From positions 124,189-188,188 of the forward strand of contig NZ_VUJW01000001.1 in assembly GCF_008373765.1 (NCBI RefSeq): a stretch of DNA of 64,000 bases, given 5' to 3'. A program made the position numbers and the translations under genes. Below, in pieces: positions 34,442 through 43,416 of the stretch. The stretch's first letter is position 1. Every line of letters begins with the position of its first letter. Source of the DNA: Nocardioides antri (GTDB taxonomy: Bacteria > Actinomycetota > Actinomycetes > Propionibacteriales > Nocardioidaceae). The notes under the pieces were generated by a model. It was not told where the DNA came from and ran no database searches. It saw only the letters and a program-made list of their open reading frames with translations.

Positions 34442-35554
34442 GTGACGATCGGGGAAACCGAGCCGGTGGAGAGACCAGTGCGGCGCGGTAGGGCCATCCT
34501 CGCCGGCGTGCTGGTGATGATCGTCTGCGTCGGCGCGGTGGTGCTCACGCGGCAGATCGCCGGCGACGGCGAGCCGCGGTCGGCTTCGGAGGACTACGGC
34601 GCTGTCGGGGTCCCTTGGTGGAGCGGCCGGGAGGTTCACTGGGCCGGACACTCGATGCCGGAGGACGAGGTGGCGTCCTTCACCGCGAGCCGGGACGCGG
34701 CGGTCTTCCTGCATGACCGTCTTCAGCGCAAGGACGACGTTCCCGTGGAGCGGGGTCCTGGGACGCTCACCGCTCTCTTCAGCGACGGCACCGTCGAGCG
34801 GCTTGCGCCGCGGGTCGTCGGCGTCCCGCTGGCCGACCCGACCTCGCACCTCGTCGCCTGGATGGTCCGGACCGACGCCGACACCGTGACGGTGACCGCG
34901 TTCGACACCGCCGAGCGGGTCGAGCGGGGATCTCGCCAGATCGAGGTGGACGACGAGGACGACCTTCTGCCGCTGACCGCTGTCGTCGGCGACACCGTCT
35001 ACCTCTCGACGGGTGCCCGCGCGCTTGCCTGGCATCCACTCGACGGGGACGGGCCACCCGAGGTGGTGGCCGAGCAGATCGACGGCTTCCGGGCGGTGAT
35101 CGGTGCCACCGCCGAGGGCCTCGTCGTGGTGGGTGAAGGCCTCGAGACGTTCTGGCTCGGTCACGACGGCACGGAGCGCAGGATCGGCGCCGCGCCCGGG
35201 AGCCTGAGCCCGGATGGCCAGTTCCTCACGGCTCCGGAGGAGGACGACCAGTACGGCTGGAGCGTCCGCGCGGTGCCCTCTGGCGAGCGTGTCGAGCTCG
35301 ACCTCCCGGGCGACGAGCAGCCCTACCAGGCCCGGTGGGCCGGCGACGGCCTGCTGGTGGTCGGCGCCGTCTCGGGCTCAGAGCTGGAGGAGGGCTGGGA
35401 TGACGCCCACGAGGTCACCAACTACGCCTGCCATGTTCCGGACGGTGAGTGTCGTGCGTTGAGTGGCGGTCCCCAGGTGATCTACCAGCTGCCGCTCTAC
35501 CAGGACTCCTTCCTCGGAGAGTTCCTGATCGGCACCGAGGGCATGTTCAGCTGA
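34442..35554 (+). CDS. Membrane-anchored beta-propeller-like protein of unknown function
   Basis: 370 aa from GTG 34442 (CTGGGGGC upstream; the longer in-frame ORF has non-coding composition). A cytoplasmic Arg-rich start and one membrane helix (AILAGVLVMIVCVGAVVLT, about residues 17-36) precede an extracytoplasmic domain of repeated beta units (GTLTALFSDGTVERLAPRVVG, SLSPDGQFLTAPEEDDQYG, ARWAGDGLLVVGAVSG). TolB/WD-like propeller folding is inferred. A Cys pair lies in NYACHVPDGECRAL. Confidence 0.68.
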   Translation: MTIGETEPVERPVRRGRAILAGVLVMIVCVGAVVLTRQIAGDGEPRSASEDYGAVGVPWWSGREVHWAGHSMPEDEVASFTASRDAAVFLHDRLQRKDDVPVERGPGTLTALFSDGTVERLAPRVVGVPLADPTSHLVAWMVRTDADTVTVTAFDTAERVERGSRQIEVDDEDDLLPLTAVVGDTVYLSTGARALAWHPLDGDGPPEVVAEQIDGFRAVIGATAEGLVVVGEGLETFWLGHDGTERRIGAAPGSLSPDGQFLTAPEEDDQYGWSVRAVPSGERVELDLPGDEQPYQARWAGDGLLVVGAVSGSELEEGWDDAHEVTNYACHVPDGECRALSGGPQVIYQLPLYQDSFLGEFLIGTEGMFS

Positions 35555-35643
35555 GTCGCACGACGACTGCCGCGCGTGAAGAAGCGGATCAGGGTGCTCT
35601 GGGCGGAGGCGTACGCTCACTGGCAGTCGACGAGGGAGTGCCC

Positions 35644-36597
35644 GTGAGTACTGCGAACCACCTGCTGGAGTCGCTGGAACCGGTTGTCGCGGAGAATCTC
35701 GACCGCCACCTCGGGCTCGCGCAGGAGTGGCATCCCCACGACTACGTCCCGTGGAGCGAGGGGCGCGACTTCGCGCTGCTGGGCGGTGAGGACTGGTCTC
35801 CCGAGCAGTCACGGCTCTCCGAGACCGCCAAGGCAGCGATGATCACCAACTTGCTGACCGAGGACAACCTGCCGTCGTACCACCGCGAGATCGCCACCCG
35901 GTTCGGTCGCGACGGCGCCTGGGGCACCTGGGTCGGGCGCTGGACCGCCGAGGAGAACCGCCACGGCATCGCCATGCGCGACTACCTGGTCGTGACCCGC
36001 GGGGTGGACCCGGTCGAGCTCGAGCGGGCCCGGATGGACTACATGACGTCCGGCTACGACTCCGGCGACAAGACTCCCTTGGAGGCGGTGACGTACGTGT
36101 CCTTCCAGGAGCTCGCCACCCGGGTCTCGCACCGCAACACCGGCAAGGTCACCAACGACCCCGTCGCCGACCGGATGCTCGCGCGGATCTCCAAGGACGA
36201 GAACCTGCACATGGTCTTCTACCGCAACATCGTGGCGGCCGCGCTGGAGATCGCCCCCGACGAGACCATGCGCGCGATCGCCGACGAGGTCATCGGGTTC
36301 GAGATGCCCGGCGCCACCATGGCCGGCTTCCGTCGCAACTCGATGATGATCGCGAAGGCAGGCATCTACGACCTCAGGCTGCACCACGACGACGTGATCA
36401 TGCCGATCCTGCGGCACTGGGACGTCTTCGACCGCACCAACTTCGGCGGCGTCGGCGAGCAGGCCCGCGACGAGCTCGCGACGTTCCTCGAGGGCCTGGA
36501 CACCCAGGCGGCCCGCTTCGTGGAGCGCCGGGCAGAGCACCGCGCCCGAGCCGCGGCCCGGTCCGACAGCGGGGAGACGCCCGACATCGCGTCCTGA
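35644..36597 (+). CDS. Acyl-ACP desaturase (ferritin-like di-iron)
   Basis: 317 aa from GTG 35644 (GAGGGAG upstream). Di-iron ligands are in ENLPSYH, TAEENRHGIAM (E-x-x-H), and SKDENLHMVF (E-x-x-H), with FQELATRVSHRNTG between, as in mycobacterial DesA1/DesA2-type soluble desaturases. It introduces a double bond into acyl-ACP in the cytoplasm; chain length and position are unknown. Confidence 0.92.
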   Translation: MSTANHLLESLEPVVAENLDRHLGLAQEWHPHDYVPWSEGRDFALLGGEDWSPEQSRLSETAKAAMITNLLTEDNLPSYHREIATRFGRDGAWGTWVGRWTAEENRHGIAMRDYLVVTRGVDPVELERARMDYMTSGYDSGDKTPLEAVTYVSFQELATRVSHRNTGKVTNDPVADRMLARISKDENLHMVFYRNIVAAALEIAPDETMRAIADEVIGFEMPGATMAGFRRNSMMIAKAGIYDLRLHHDDVIMPILRHWDVFDRTNFGGVGEQARDELATFLEGLDTQAARFVERRAEHRARAAARSDSGETPDIAS

Positions 36598-36689
36598 GCT
36601 CTGTCTCGACAGGGGCGGCGTCCGGACCGACCATGGAAGGACGAGGTCGGCGCGGGTCTGCTGCTCGTGCCTGGGCAAGGAGGTGCGTC

Positions 36690-36836
36690 ATGGGTGAGAT
36701 CGGAACGGAGCGACGGGAGATCGAGTTCGAGCCCCTGCCGGCGGAGACCAGGCCCGCGCCACGCCGCGAGACGGCTCCCGACCCCACGCCCCCGGCGACA
36801 CCGGCTCCGGCCACACCCGAGCCCAGCCGCACCTGA
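36690..36836 (+). CDS. Small Pro/Glu-rich protein
   Basis: 48 aa from ATG 36690 with a strong AAGGAGG. MGEIGTERREIEFEPLPAET is followed by a Pro/Ala/Thr-rich tail. Short proteins with this start are common in Nocardioides-like genomes; function is unknown. It lies 92 nt after the desaturase and 7 nt before the next gene. Confidence 0.62.
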   Translation: MGEIGTERREIEFEPLPAETRPAPRRETAPDPTPPATPAPATPEPSRT

Positions 36837-36843
36837 GTCCGTC

Positions 36844-37557
36844 GTGGCCGACCGCGACGGCACTCGTGAAGACGGTCCGGGCCTCGTCGTCGGGGAGCTG
36901 CGCGGCTACCGGCAGTTCGACCTCCACCACGACGGGTTGTACCCCCGGGTCCACGCCCAGGCCGGCCCCTGGCACCAGGAGCTCGAGCCGGCGCGCTGCG
37001 TGGTCGTCCCCGAGCACGAGGCTCCGGTCTCGGGGTGCACCTGCGGCCTCTACGCCTGGTACCTCCCCGGCAGCGCCACGGTGGCGCTGGGCCCGGTGAG
37101 CGCCGTCGTGGCGGCATCGGGACGGTGCATCCTCGGCGACCGTGGCTTCCGTGCCGCGGCCGCGCGGATCGAGGCAGTCGCCCTGCCCGGGCACGTCCTG
37201 TGGAACCCCTGGGCGGCCGCGCGGGCGCGGCGGATGCTCGCGACGCGCTACCCGGCGACGAGGGTGTACGCCACGGCGAGGCGGATGATCCGGGACCATC
37301 CGCCCCAGGACCTCAGTGCGCTCGGGATCAGCCCGCCCGCCGATCGGAGCAGGGGCTACCGGACTGCCGCTCTCGCCCTCAGCGCGGCCGTGATCGTGCC
37401 GACGTACGCGCTGTTCCTGCTTCCCCGCGATGCGATCGCACCGGCGATGGCTGCCTGGTGGCCGGCCTTCGTCCTCGCGGTCGTGCTGTGGCAGGCGGGC
37501 ATCGTCTGGTTGCTCTCGCGGCTGCTCGCACTGCAGACCGACCGCCCGCGGCCTTAG
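36844..37557 (+). CDS. Membrane protein with C-terminal helix pair
   Basis: 237 aa from GTG 36844. The soluble N-terminal part contains GCTCGLYAWYLPGSA (CxC), GPVSAVVAASGRCILGDRGFRAAAARIEAVAL (outline) and a domain of about 130 aa seen in actinobacterial proteins. Two C-terminal membrane helices (TAALALSAAVIVPTYALFLL; PAFVLAVVLWQAGIVWLLS). No function known. Its end overlaps the convergent gene by 4 nt. Confidence 0.68.
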   Translation: MADRDGTREDGPGLVVGELRGYRQFDLHHDGLYPRVHAQAGPWHQELEPARCVVVPEHEAPVSGCTCGLYAWYLPGSATVALGPVSAVVAASGRCILGDRGFRAAAARIEAVALPGHVLWNPWAAARARRMLATRYPATRVYATARRMIRDHPPQDLSALGISPPADRSRGYRTAALALSAAVIVPTYALFLLPRDAIAPAMAAWWPAFVLAVVLWQAGIVWLLSRLLALQTDRPRP

Positions 37558-38102
37558 CGGACCCAGCGGCAGACCTGCCCGTCCCGCACCTCCACCTCCC
37601 GCGGCGGTCGTGGCCGCGGGTGGTGGCGAAGGTGGGAGAGGACGGAGCTGCGCCCGCGGAGTGACACGTCTCGGTCGTGCCACTGGACGGAGGGATGGAG
37701 AAGGGGGGCCGCTTCGGCGTACGCGTCCTCGTCGAGCAAGGACCACAGGTCCGCTGCCGGGGTGGGCAGGTCGGGCAGGTCGTGCAGCATCGCGGGTACG
37801 CACATCCGCCAGGCGTCGGTGACGAGCTCGCGCATCTCCTCGTCGCTGATCGGGGAGAGGTGGCCGCACACCCACTGGTAGCGCAGGTCGCGTGGCGGCG
37901 GCAGGAAGAAGACGTCCGGCGCGGACGCGATGAGGGCGTCGCGCTCCTCCCGCGGGAACCCGAAGCCGAACCGCGCTTCGTCCTCGGAGAAGGCCACGAA
38001 CACCAGCTGCTTCACCTTGAGCTTCCAGCGGCCGCCGATGTGCGCCTCGTAGGCGCGGGGGAGCGCTAGCGCTACCCGGCGTACGGCGTCGGCGTCGGTC
38101 AC
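37554..38102 (-). CDS. MmcQ/YjbR-family protein with short C-terminal extension
   Basis: 182 aa from GTG 38102. The MmcQ/YjbR-like fold (VRRVALALPRAYEAHIGGRW, VFVAFSEDEARFGFGFPREER, DEEMRELVTDAWRMCVP) occupies about residues 1-120. The last 60 residues (AAPLLHPSVQWHDRDVSLRGRSSVLSHLR in outline) look like part of a SnoaL/NTF2-like sheet, too short for a whole domain. The family is putatively DNA-binding. Confidence 0.75.
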   Translation of the reverse strand: MTDADAVRRVALALPRAYEAHIGGRWKLKVKQLVFVAFSEDEARFGFGFPREERDALIASAPDVFFLPPPRDLRYQWVCGHLSPISDEEMRELVTDAWRMCVPAMLHDLPDLPTPAADLWSLLDEDAYAEAAPLLHPSVQWHDRDVSLRGRSSVLSHLRHHPRPRPPREVEVRDGQVCRWVR

Positions 38103-38187
38103 CCGAGAAGGCTATGCCGCGACGGCGATCGGTCAGAGTCTGTGGAAGCGGCACCGCGGAGGCACTCGCCCTGGGACGCTCGGGACC

Positions 38188-39174
38188 ATGTATGCAAACC
38201 CCCGCCCCACCCGGCGTGCCGTGCTCGTCGGAGCGCTGGGCCTCGGAGCATCCGCCGTCGTGCCGCCGCGGGCGGCTGCCGCGTCAGCGCTGTCGTCCGC
38301 GGCTGCGACGACGGGCCGCGTCTACGGACTGGCGGTCGAGGGTTGGCCGGGCAGCACGACGTACCTCAACCAGCTCAACCGCAAGGTCGGGCGAAAGCCG
38401 GACCAGCTCACCTACTACGCGTCGTGGGCCACGGTCCCCGACTTCCCCTTCGCCTGGCCCGGCAGCAGGGCCGCTGCCACCACCCCGGCGGTGGAGCTCG
38501 TGTGGGAGCCGTGGAACCCGGCTCACGGGACCAGCCAGCCGGCGTACTCCCTGGCCGCGATCGCGCGGGGCGCCCACGACGCCTACCTCCGCCGCTGGGC
38601 GGCGCAGATCAAGGCGTACCGGCTGCCGGTGGTGATCAGGTTCGCCCACGAGATGAACGGCGACTGGTATCCCTGGGCGGAGGCCGTGAACGGCAACGCG
38701 CCGGGCGACTACGCCGCCGCGTGGCGCCACGTGGTCGAGGTCTTCGACGCTGCCGGCGTCCCCAACGTCACGTGGAGCTGGGCCCCGAACGTCTCCTACT
38801 ACGGGTCCTGGCCGCTCGCGGGGCTCTACCCCGGTGACGGGTACGTCGACCGGGTCGGTGTCGACGGCTACAACTGGGGCACGTCGCGGCCGCAGTCGCA
38901 GTGGCGGACCGTGGACGAGGTCTTCGGCCCCACCGTGGCCGAGCTCGGGTCGCTCGCTCCGACGAAGCCGATCCACATCACCGAAACCGGTTGCACCGAG
39001 CTGGGCGGCAACAAAGCGGCGTGGATCACCGGGATGTGGACGTGGCTCGACGCCCACCCGCAGGTGCGCGGACTGACCTGGTTCTCCTTCAACAAGGAGA
39101 CCGACTGGCGGATCGACTCCTCGTCGGCCTCACTCGTCGCGTTCCGCAACGGGTTGTGGCCGGTGGGCGCGTAG
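38188..39174 (+). CDS. Secreted GH26-like beta-mannanase/glycosidase
   Basis: 328 aa. A Tat-type leader (PTRRAVLVGALGLGASAVV) predicts export. Catalytic motifs: acid/base Glu in VVIRFAHEMNGDWYPW (about residue 157) and nucleophile Glu in PIHITETGC (about residue 268), spaced as in GH26. GVDGYNWG and LTWFSFNKETDWRI line the cleft. Beta-mannan or mixed glucan hydrolysis is plausible but unproven. Confidence 0.87.
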   Translation: MYANPRPTRRAVLVGALGLGASAVVPPRAAAASALSSAAATTGRVYGLAVEGWPGSTTYLNQLNRKVGRKPDQLTYYASWATVPDFPFAWPGSRAAATTPAVELVWEPWNPAHGTSQPAYSLAAIARGAHDAYLRRWAAQIKAYRLPVVIRFAHEMNGDWYPWAEAVNGNAPGDYAAAWRHVVEVFDAAGVPNVTWSWAPNVSYYGSWPLAGLYPGDGYVDRVGVDGYNWGTSRPQSQWRTVDEVFGPTVAELGSLAPTKPIHITETGCTELGGNKAAWITGMWTWLDAHPQVRGLTWFSFNKETDWRIDSSSASLVAFRNGLWPVGA

Positions 39175-39193
39175 TCGCAGGACCGACCTCTGG

Positions 39194-40030
39194 TCACATC
39201 TCCTCGTGGACGTCCGGGTTCCCGCCGAACAGGCGAGCGTCCGGCCGGCCCAGCGCCGTGATCGCGGCGACCTCTTCGGCGGTGAGGGAGAAGCCGAAGA
39301 CGTCGAGGTTCTCCGCCTGACGGGCGGCGGACGAGGACTTCGGGATCGGCAGCGACCCGAGCTCGACGTGCCAGCGCAGGATCACCTGCGCGGGCGTGAC
39401 GCCGAGGCGTGATGCAGCGGCGGCGACCGGAGGCTCGCCGTACGGCGCCGCCCGCTTCCCCAGCGGGCTCCACGCCTCGGTCCGGATCCCCAGCTCCTGG
39501 TGGGCGGCGCGCATCTCGGGCTGCGGGAACGCAGGGTGCAGCTCGATCTGGTTGACCGCGGGGACGACGCCGGTGTCGTCGATGATCCGCGCGAGGTGGG
39601 CGCGGGTGAAGTTCGAGACGCCGATGGAGCGCACCAGTCCCCGCGAGCGCAGCTCGACGAGCGCCCGCCACGCCTCCACGAACAGGCCGACGGACGGGTT
39701 GGGCCAGTGGATGAGGTGCAGGTCGAGGTAGTCGAGGCCGAGCCGGTCCAGCGACCCCTCGACGGAGGCGATCGCCTCGTCGTACGCGTGGTGCCGGCCG
39801 GGCAGCTTGCTCGTCACGAACAGCTCCTCGCGCGGCAGGCCGCACTGGCGCACGGCCTCGCCGACCGACGCCTCGTTCTCGTAGTTCACGGCCGTGTCGA
39901 GCAACCGGTAGCCGACCTCGATCGCGCTGACCACGGCCTCCACGCACCCCGACCCGCGCAGCGGGTACGTGCCGAAGCCGATCGCCGGGATGGTGCGGCC
40001 GTCGTTCAGCTCGTATGTCGGAGTGGTCAC
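39194..40030 (-). CDS. Aldo/keto reductase (AKR5-like)
   Basis: 278 aa. TIM-barrel AKR with the catalytic tetrad: Asp in LLDTAVNYENE, Tyr in NYENE, Lys in LFVTSKLPG and His in DLHLIHWPNP. The NADPH-binding end (PKSSSAARQAENLDVFGF) fits the 2,5-diketo-gluconate reductase group. GTG 40030 follows TACCGT by 6 nt, indicating a leaderless mRNA. Confidence 0.93.
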   Translation of the reverse strand: MTTPTYELNDGRTIPAIGFGTYPLRGSGCVEAVVSAIEVGYRLLDTAVNYENEASVGEAVRQCGLPREELFVTSKLPGRHHAYDEAIASVEGSLDRLGLDYLDLHLIHWPNPSVGLFVEAWRALVELRSRGLVRSIGVSNFTRAHLARIIDDTGVVPAVNQIELHPAFPQPEMRAAHQELGIRTEAWSPLGKRAAPYGEPPVAAAASRLGVTPAQVILRWHVELGSLPIPKSSSAARQAENLDVFGFSLTAEEVAAITALGRPDARLFGGNPDVHEEM

Positions 40031-40036
40031 CGCCCC

Positions 40037-40059
40037 ACGGTAGCGATCAGGTCTAGTGT
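40037..40059. promoter_or_regulatory. Back-to-back leaderless promoters
   Basis: TACCGT on the minus strand (40037-40042) lies 6 nt before the aldo/keto reductase GTG. TAGTGT on the plus strand (40054-40059) lies 6 nt before the aldolase GTG at 40066. The -10 elements are 11 bp apart in a 35-bp intergenic gap, so each gene's -35 would overlap the other transcribed region. Confidence 0.6.
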
Positions 40060-40065
40060 CCTGCT

Positions 40066-40731
40066 GTGGTCACAGACCTTGTGAGGCAGCAGCTGGCGGC
40101 GGCGTGCCACCGGCTCGCGGCCGAGGGACTGCTCATCGGCACGGCCGGCAACGTCAGCGTCCGCGACGGCGACCGGGTGGCGGTCACCGCGACCGGTGCG
40201 GTGCTCGGCGAGCTGACGGTCGACCAGGTGGTCGAGGTGGACCTCGACGGCAACCTGGTGGGCGGGTCCCTGCAGCCGACGTCGGAGGTCTACCTCCACC
40301 TCTCCATCTACGGGACGTACGACGTCGCCGCTGTCGTGCACACCCATGCCCCGGTCAGCACGGCGGCGTCCATCTCCCTCGGTGAGATCCCGGTCGTCCA
40401 CTACCAGCAGCTGCTGCTGGGCGGTGCGGTCAGGGTGGCGCCGTACGCCACCTTCGGCACGCCTCAGCTCGCCACCCGGGTGGTCGCAGCGCTCGAGGGC
40501 CGGGCGGCGGCGCTGATGGCCAACCACGGGTCGGTCGCGATCGGGGCCACGCTCGACAAGGCGGTCGAGAACGCGCTGCTGCTCGAGTGGCTCTGCACCG
40601 TCTACCGCGACGCGCTGGCGATGGGCAAGCCGGCCACGCTCAGTCGCAAGCAGCAGGAGGACGTGATCGCAGCCGCGATCGCGCGGAACTACGGCACCGT
40701 CCAACAGGCACCGCAGGAAGGACAGGCATGA
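40066..40731 (+). CDS. Class II aldolase/epimerase (fuculose-phosphate aldolase-like)
   Basis: 221 aa. Zn ligands are in VVHTHAPVS (H-x-H) and ALMANHGSVAIG (H), with the catalytic Glu in TSEVYLHLSIY. The N-terminal GTAGNVSVRDGD phosphate-binding loop is typical. It probably cleaves a 4-hydroxy-2-ketose phosphate. Its stop overlaps the kinase start by ATGA, so the two enzymes are made together, consistent with a sugar phosphorylation/aldol-cleavage route. Confidence 0.87.
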   Translation: MVTDLVRQQLAAACHRLAAEGLLIGTAGNVSVRDGDRVAVTATGAVLGELTVDQVVEVDLDGNLVGGSLQPTSEVYLHLSIYGTYDVAAVVHTHAPVSTAASISLGEIPVVHYQQLLLGGAVRVAPYATFGTPQLATRVVAALEGRAAALMANHGSVAIGATLDKAVENALLLEWLCTVYRDALAMGKPATLSRKQQEDVIAAAIARNYGTVQQAPQEGQA

Positions 40732-41678
40732 CCCAGCAGACCAAGCGGCCGACCACCAGGGTCGTCTGCATCGGCGTGCACGTGCTCGACATCCACGTCG
40801 CGACCGTCGACAGCATCCCGGACGGCTCCAGCGGCGCGCTCGTCGACACGATCCGGATGTCGCCCGCCGGCACGGCCGGGGGGACCGCCGTCGTGCTCAG
40901 CAAGCTCGGCGCCGACGTGACCAGCGTGGCGGCGGTCGGCGACGACCCGCTCGGGGCGGTCCTGCTGAGCCTGCTCCAGGCGAACGGTGTCGACACCGCG
41001 CGGGTCGTCACCAAGGAAGGCGTGCAGACCTCGGCCAGCGTGCTGCCGATCAACGGCAACGGTGACCGACCTGCGTGGCACTGCATCGGCGCCAACGGCA
41101 GCCTCGCCCTCGACGACATCGACCTCGACCTGGTCCGCGGCGCCGACCACGTGCACGTCGGCGGGCCGGAGTTCCTCGGTGACGCCGCGGTCGCCGTGCT
41201 CGAGGCCGCGCGGGCTGCCGGCGTCTCCACGTCGGTCGACATGCTGGCGCCGGGCGAGCCGATGTGGCTGGACGCGATCGCCGGCTGCCTGCCGCTGGTC
41301 GACCTGTTCCTCCCCAACGACGAGCAGCTGCTCGGCCTCACCGCGACGAGCACGCTCGAGGACGGCGCGCAGGCACTCCTCGACCGGGGCGTCGGCTGTG
41401 TCGCCGTGACCGCCGGCGCCCGCGGCGCCTACGTGGCGAGCGCCGACGAGGCCGCCTGGGTGCCGGCATTCGCGATCGAGGTGGTCGACACGACCGGCTG
41501 CGGTGACTCCTTCTCGGCCGGCTTCCTGCTCGGCCGTGCCGAGGGCCGCGACCTGGTGGCCGCCGCGACGCTGGGCAACGCGACCGCGGCCCAGGTCGCC
41601 CAGGGCATGTCGACCGACGCCGGGTCCTACGACCTGGCGTCGGTCGACAGCTTCGCGGCGGCTACGCCGACGCGCTGA
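40728..41678 (+). CDS. PfkB-family carbohydrate kinase
   Basis: 316 aa from ATG 40728 (GGAAGGACAGG upstream). PfkB signature 1 is seen in SPAGTAGGTAVVLSKLGADV, and signature 2 with the catalytic Asp in VVDTTGCGDSFSAGFLLG (about residue 262). PNDEQLLGL and GAYVASADEAA are also typical. The substrate is unknown; coupling to a class II aldolase suggests a ketose or its phosphate. Confidence 0.9.
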   Translation: MTQQTKRPTTRVVCIGVHVLDIHVATVDSIPDGSSGALVDTIRMSPAGTAGGTAVVLSKLGADVTSVAAVGDDPLGAVLLSLLQANGVDTARVVTKEGVQTSASVLPINGNGDRPAWHCIGANGSLALDDIDLDLVRGADHVHVGGPEFLGDAAVAVLEAARAAGVSTSVDMLAPGEPMWLDAIAGCLPLVDLFLPNDEQLLGLTATSTLEDGAQALLDRGVGCVAVTAGARGAYVASADEAAWVPAFAIEVVDTTGCGDSFSAGFLLGRAEGRDLVAAATLGNATAAQVAQGMSTDAGSYDLASVDSFAAATPTR

Positions 41679-41681
41679 TCG

Positions 41682-43346
41682 TCAGGAGCGGAACGCCTTC
41701 GCGACGAACTCCGAGCGGAGGCCGTCGTCCAGCGGGATGCCGCCGAAGCAGGAGTACGGCGTCGCGTTCTGCCAGCAGTCGAACCGGGCGCTGGTGTTGA
41801 CGAACACGACGTCGACGCCCTTGATGCTGCGGCTGCTGAAGGGCAGCGTCTTGGTGCCCGCGCCGGTGCGGCTCAGGCGGACGACCGACGTATCGACCCG
41901 ACCGCTGGTCTTGTGGACGAGGGCCACGAAGGCGCCGCCGCGAGCCGTCGCCGGGGCGTTGAAGCGGATCCGCACCTTCCAGTCACGCTGGCTGAGGTCC
42001 ACGGGCTTGAGCCGCGCGGTGCCCGAGGACAGGTGCCACGGCGAGAAGTGCACGCCCTTCCGCGCCGCCGAGCCGAACCTGACCGTCAGGCCGGTCGGTG
42101 AGGCGCGGTAGGAGCCGCCCTCGTCGTAGACGTCCTTCGGGTGGCGGTTCGCAGCGGAGAACAGCTGGAACTCCTTCTGGAGCGACGTGCCCCGGGTGCC
42201 GAGCACCCGCGACAGCCCCTGCATCGAGTAGTCGTCCGGTCCGCTCGGTCGGCCGTCGAGCCGGTTCCACACGTCGAGCACCAGCTTGGGCAGCCGGCCC
42301 TCCCTGGCGGGGAACTTCTCGGTCAGGTAGCGCCACCAGATCCAGGTGCCGTAGTGGAACCCGTCGCCGAAGTGGTCGAGGGGCGTGCCGGGGTGGCTGA
42401 TCGGGCTGCCGCGGAGGTACTGCCGGTTGTCGTTGACGGCGTCGAACATCTCGTCCTCGACCCACGCCGCGGTCGACTCGAGGATCCACCCGTCCTCGTA
42501 GGCGTCGTAGGCGTACTGCACGGCGTGGAAGTACTCGTGCGCCGCGGTGACCTGCATGTTCTCGGTCGGCGTGTTGCGCGGGAACTGGCCGGTCCGGTAG
42601 TCGTCGTCCAGCGTGCAGTAGGCCCAGAGGCTGTAGTCGCCGGACGTGTTCGGGTCGTTCGGGTCGTCGGACGTGCAGTAGCCGTAGATGCCGGAGTCAC
42701 CGATGTCGCCGAGGTAGATGTCGACCACGTTGGTGCCGCCGCCGATCGAGCCGTCGGGCTTCGGACGGCGGTAGCCAGCGGCGAGGTAGTCGGCGTGGAT
42801 CTGCCGGGTCGTGTCGAGGACCTGGGTGACGTACGCCGGGACGGTGTTCGGGTCGCCGTCGGAGCCGGTCGGCGCGTGGCCGTTCCCGGCGGCGCCGCCG
42901 TTCGTGTCGGTCTCGGTGTAGTGGACGCAGATGACCCCCTGGCACGCCTCGAGCGGAAGCGGGACGTTGATGAGGTCGTCGAGGTCGTCGTCCGGGTCGT
43001 ACGGGTCGCTGGTGTCGTCCGGCCGCTGGAGCATCCGCTCGACCTTCTTCTGGTCGTCGGCGGGCAGCGCGTCCTTCAGCACCCGGAGGTCGCGCAGCGC
43101 GACGGTGAGGGACCGGCCGTCCGTCGTACGCCCGCGCTGGCCGGTGCGGTCTCCGCGCAGGATCGCCTCCACCTCGGCGAGCGCCTGCTGGGCCTGCTCG
43201 GAGCGGTTGGCCTGCCCGGTGGGCGAGGCCTGGCTGCCCGGCAGGGTCGGCGGGTGGACCTCGTCGGCGACGGCCGCGGGAGCGCCGAGGGTGAGGCCGA
43301 GGGTCAGGGCTACGGGGAGCGCAATCAGGGCACGTGGAAATCGCAC
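41682..43346 (-). CDS. Secreted MXAN_6640-type putative metalloprotease (paralog 1)
   Basis: 554 aa from GTG 43346. Signal peptide (LPVALTLGLTLGAPAAVA). A prosegment-like region precedes the catalytic part: HEYFHAVQYAYD (HExxH, about residue 277) and WILESTAAWVEDEMFD with a downstream Glu as possible third ligand. Disulphide-type Cys occur in EACQGVICVHY and FDCWQNATPYSCFGG. The C-terminal 130 aa form a beta domain. The next gene upstream is a paralog in the same order. Confidence 0.85.
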   Translation of the reverse strand: MRFPRALIALPVALTLGLTLGAPAAVADEVHPPTLPGSQASPTGQANRSEQAQQALAEVEAILRGDRTGQRGRTTDGRSLTVALRDLRVLKDALPADDQKKVERMLQRPDDTSDPYDPDDDLDDLINVPLPLEACQGVICVHYTETDTNGGAAGNGHAPTGSDGDPNTVPAYVTQVLDTTRQIHADYLAAGYRRPKPDGSIGGGTNVVDIYLGDIGDSGIYGYCTSDDPNDPNTSGDYSLWAYCTLDDDYRTGQFPRNTPTENMQVTAAHEYFHAVQYAYDAYEDGWILESTAAWVEDEMFDAVNDNRQYLRGSPISHPGTPLDHFGDGFHYGTWIWWRYLTEKFPAREGRLPKLVLDVWNRLDGRPSGPDDYSMQGLSRVLGTRGTSLQKEFQLFSAANRHPKDVYDEGGSYRASPTGLTVRFGSAARKGVHFSPWHLSSGTARLKPVDLSQRDWKVRIRFNAPATARGGAFVALVHKTSGRVDTSVVRLSRTGAGTKTLPFSSRSIKGVDVVFVNTSARFDCWQNATPYSCFGGIPLDDGLRSEFVAKAFRS

Positions 43347-43416
43347 CAGAGGAGGATGTCATCCCTTTGCCGAACGGGCATGATCTTCGCGAATTGCGTC
43401 CCGGTCGGGTCCGGCG

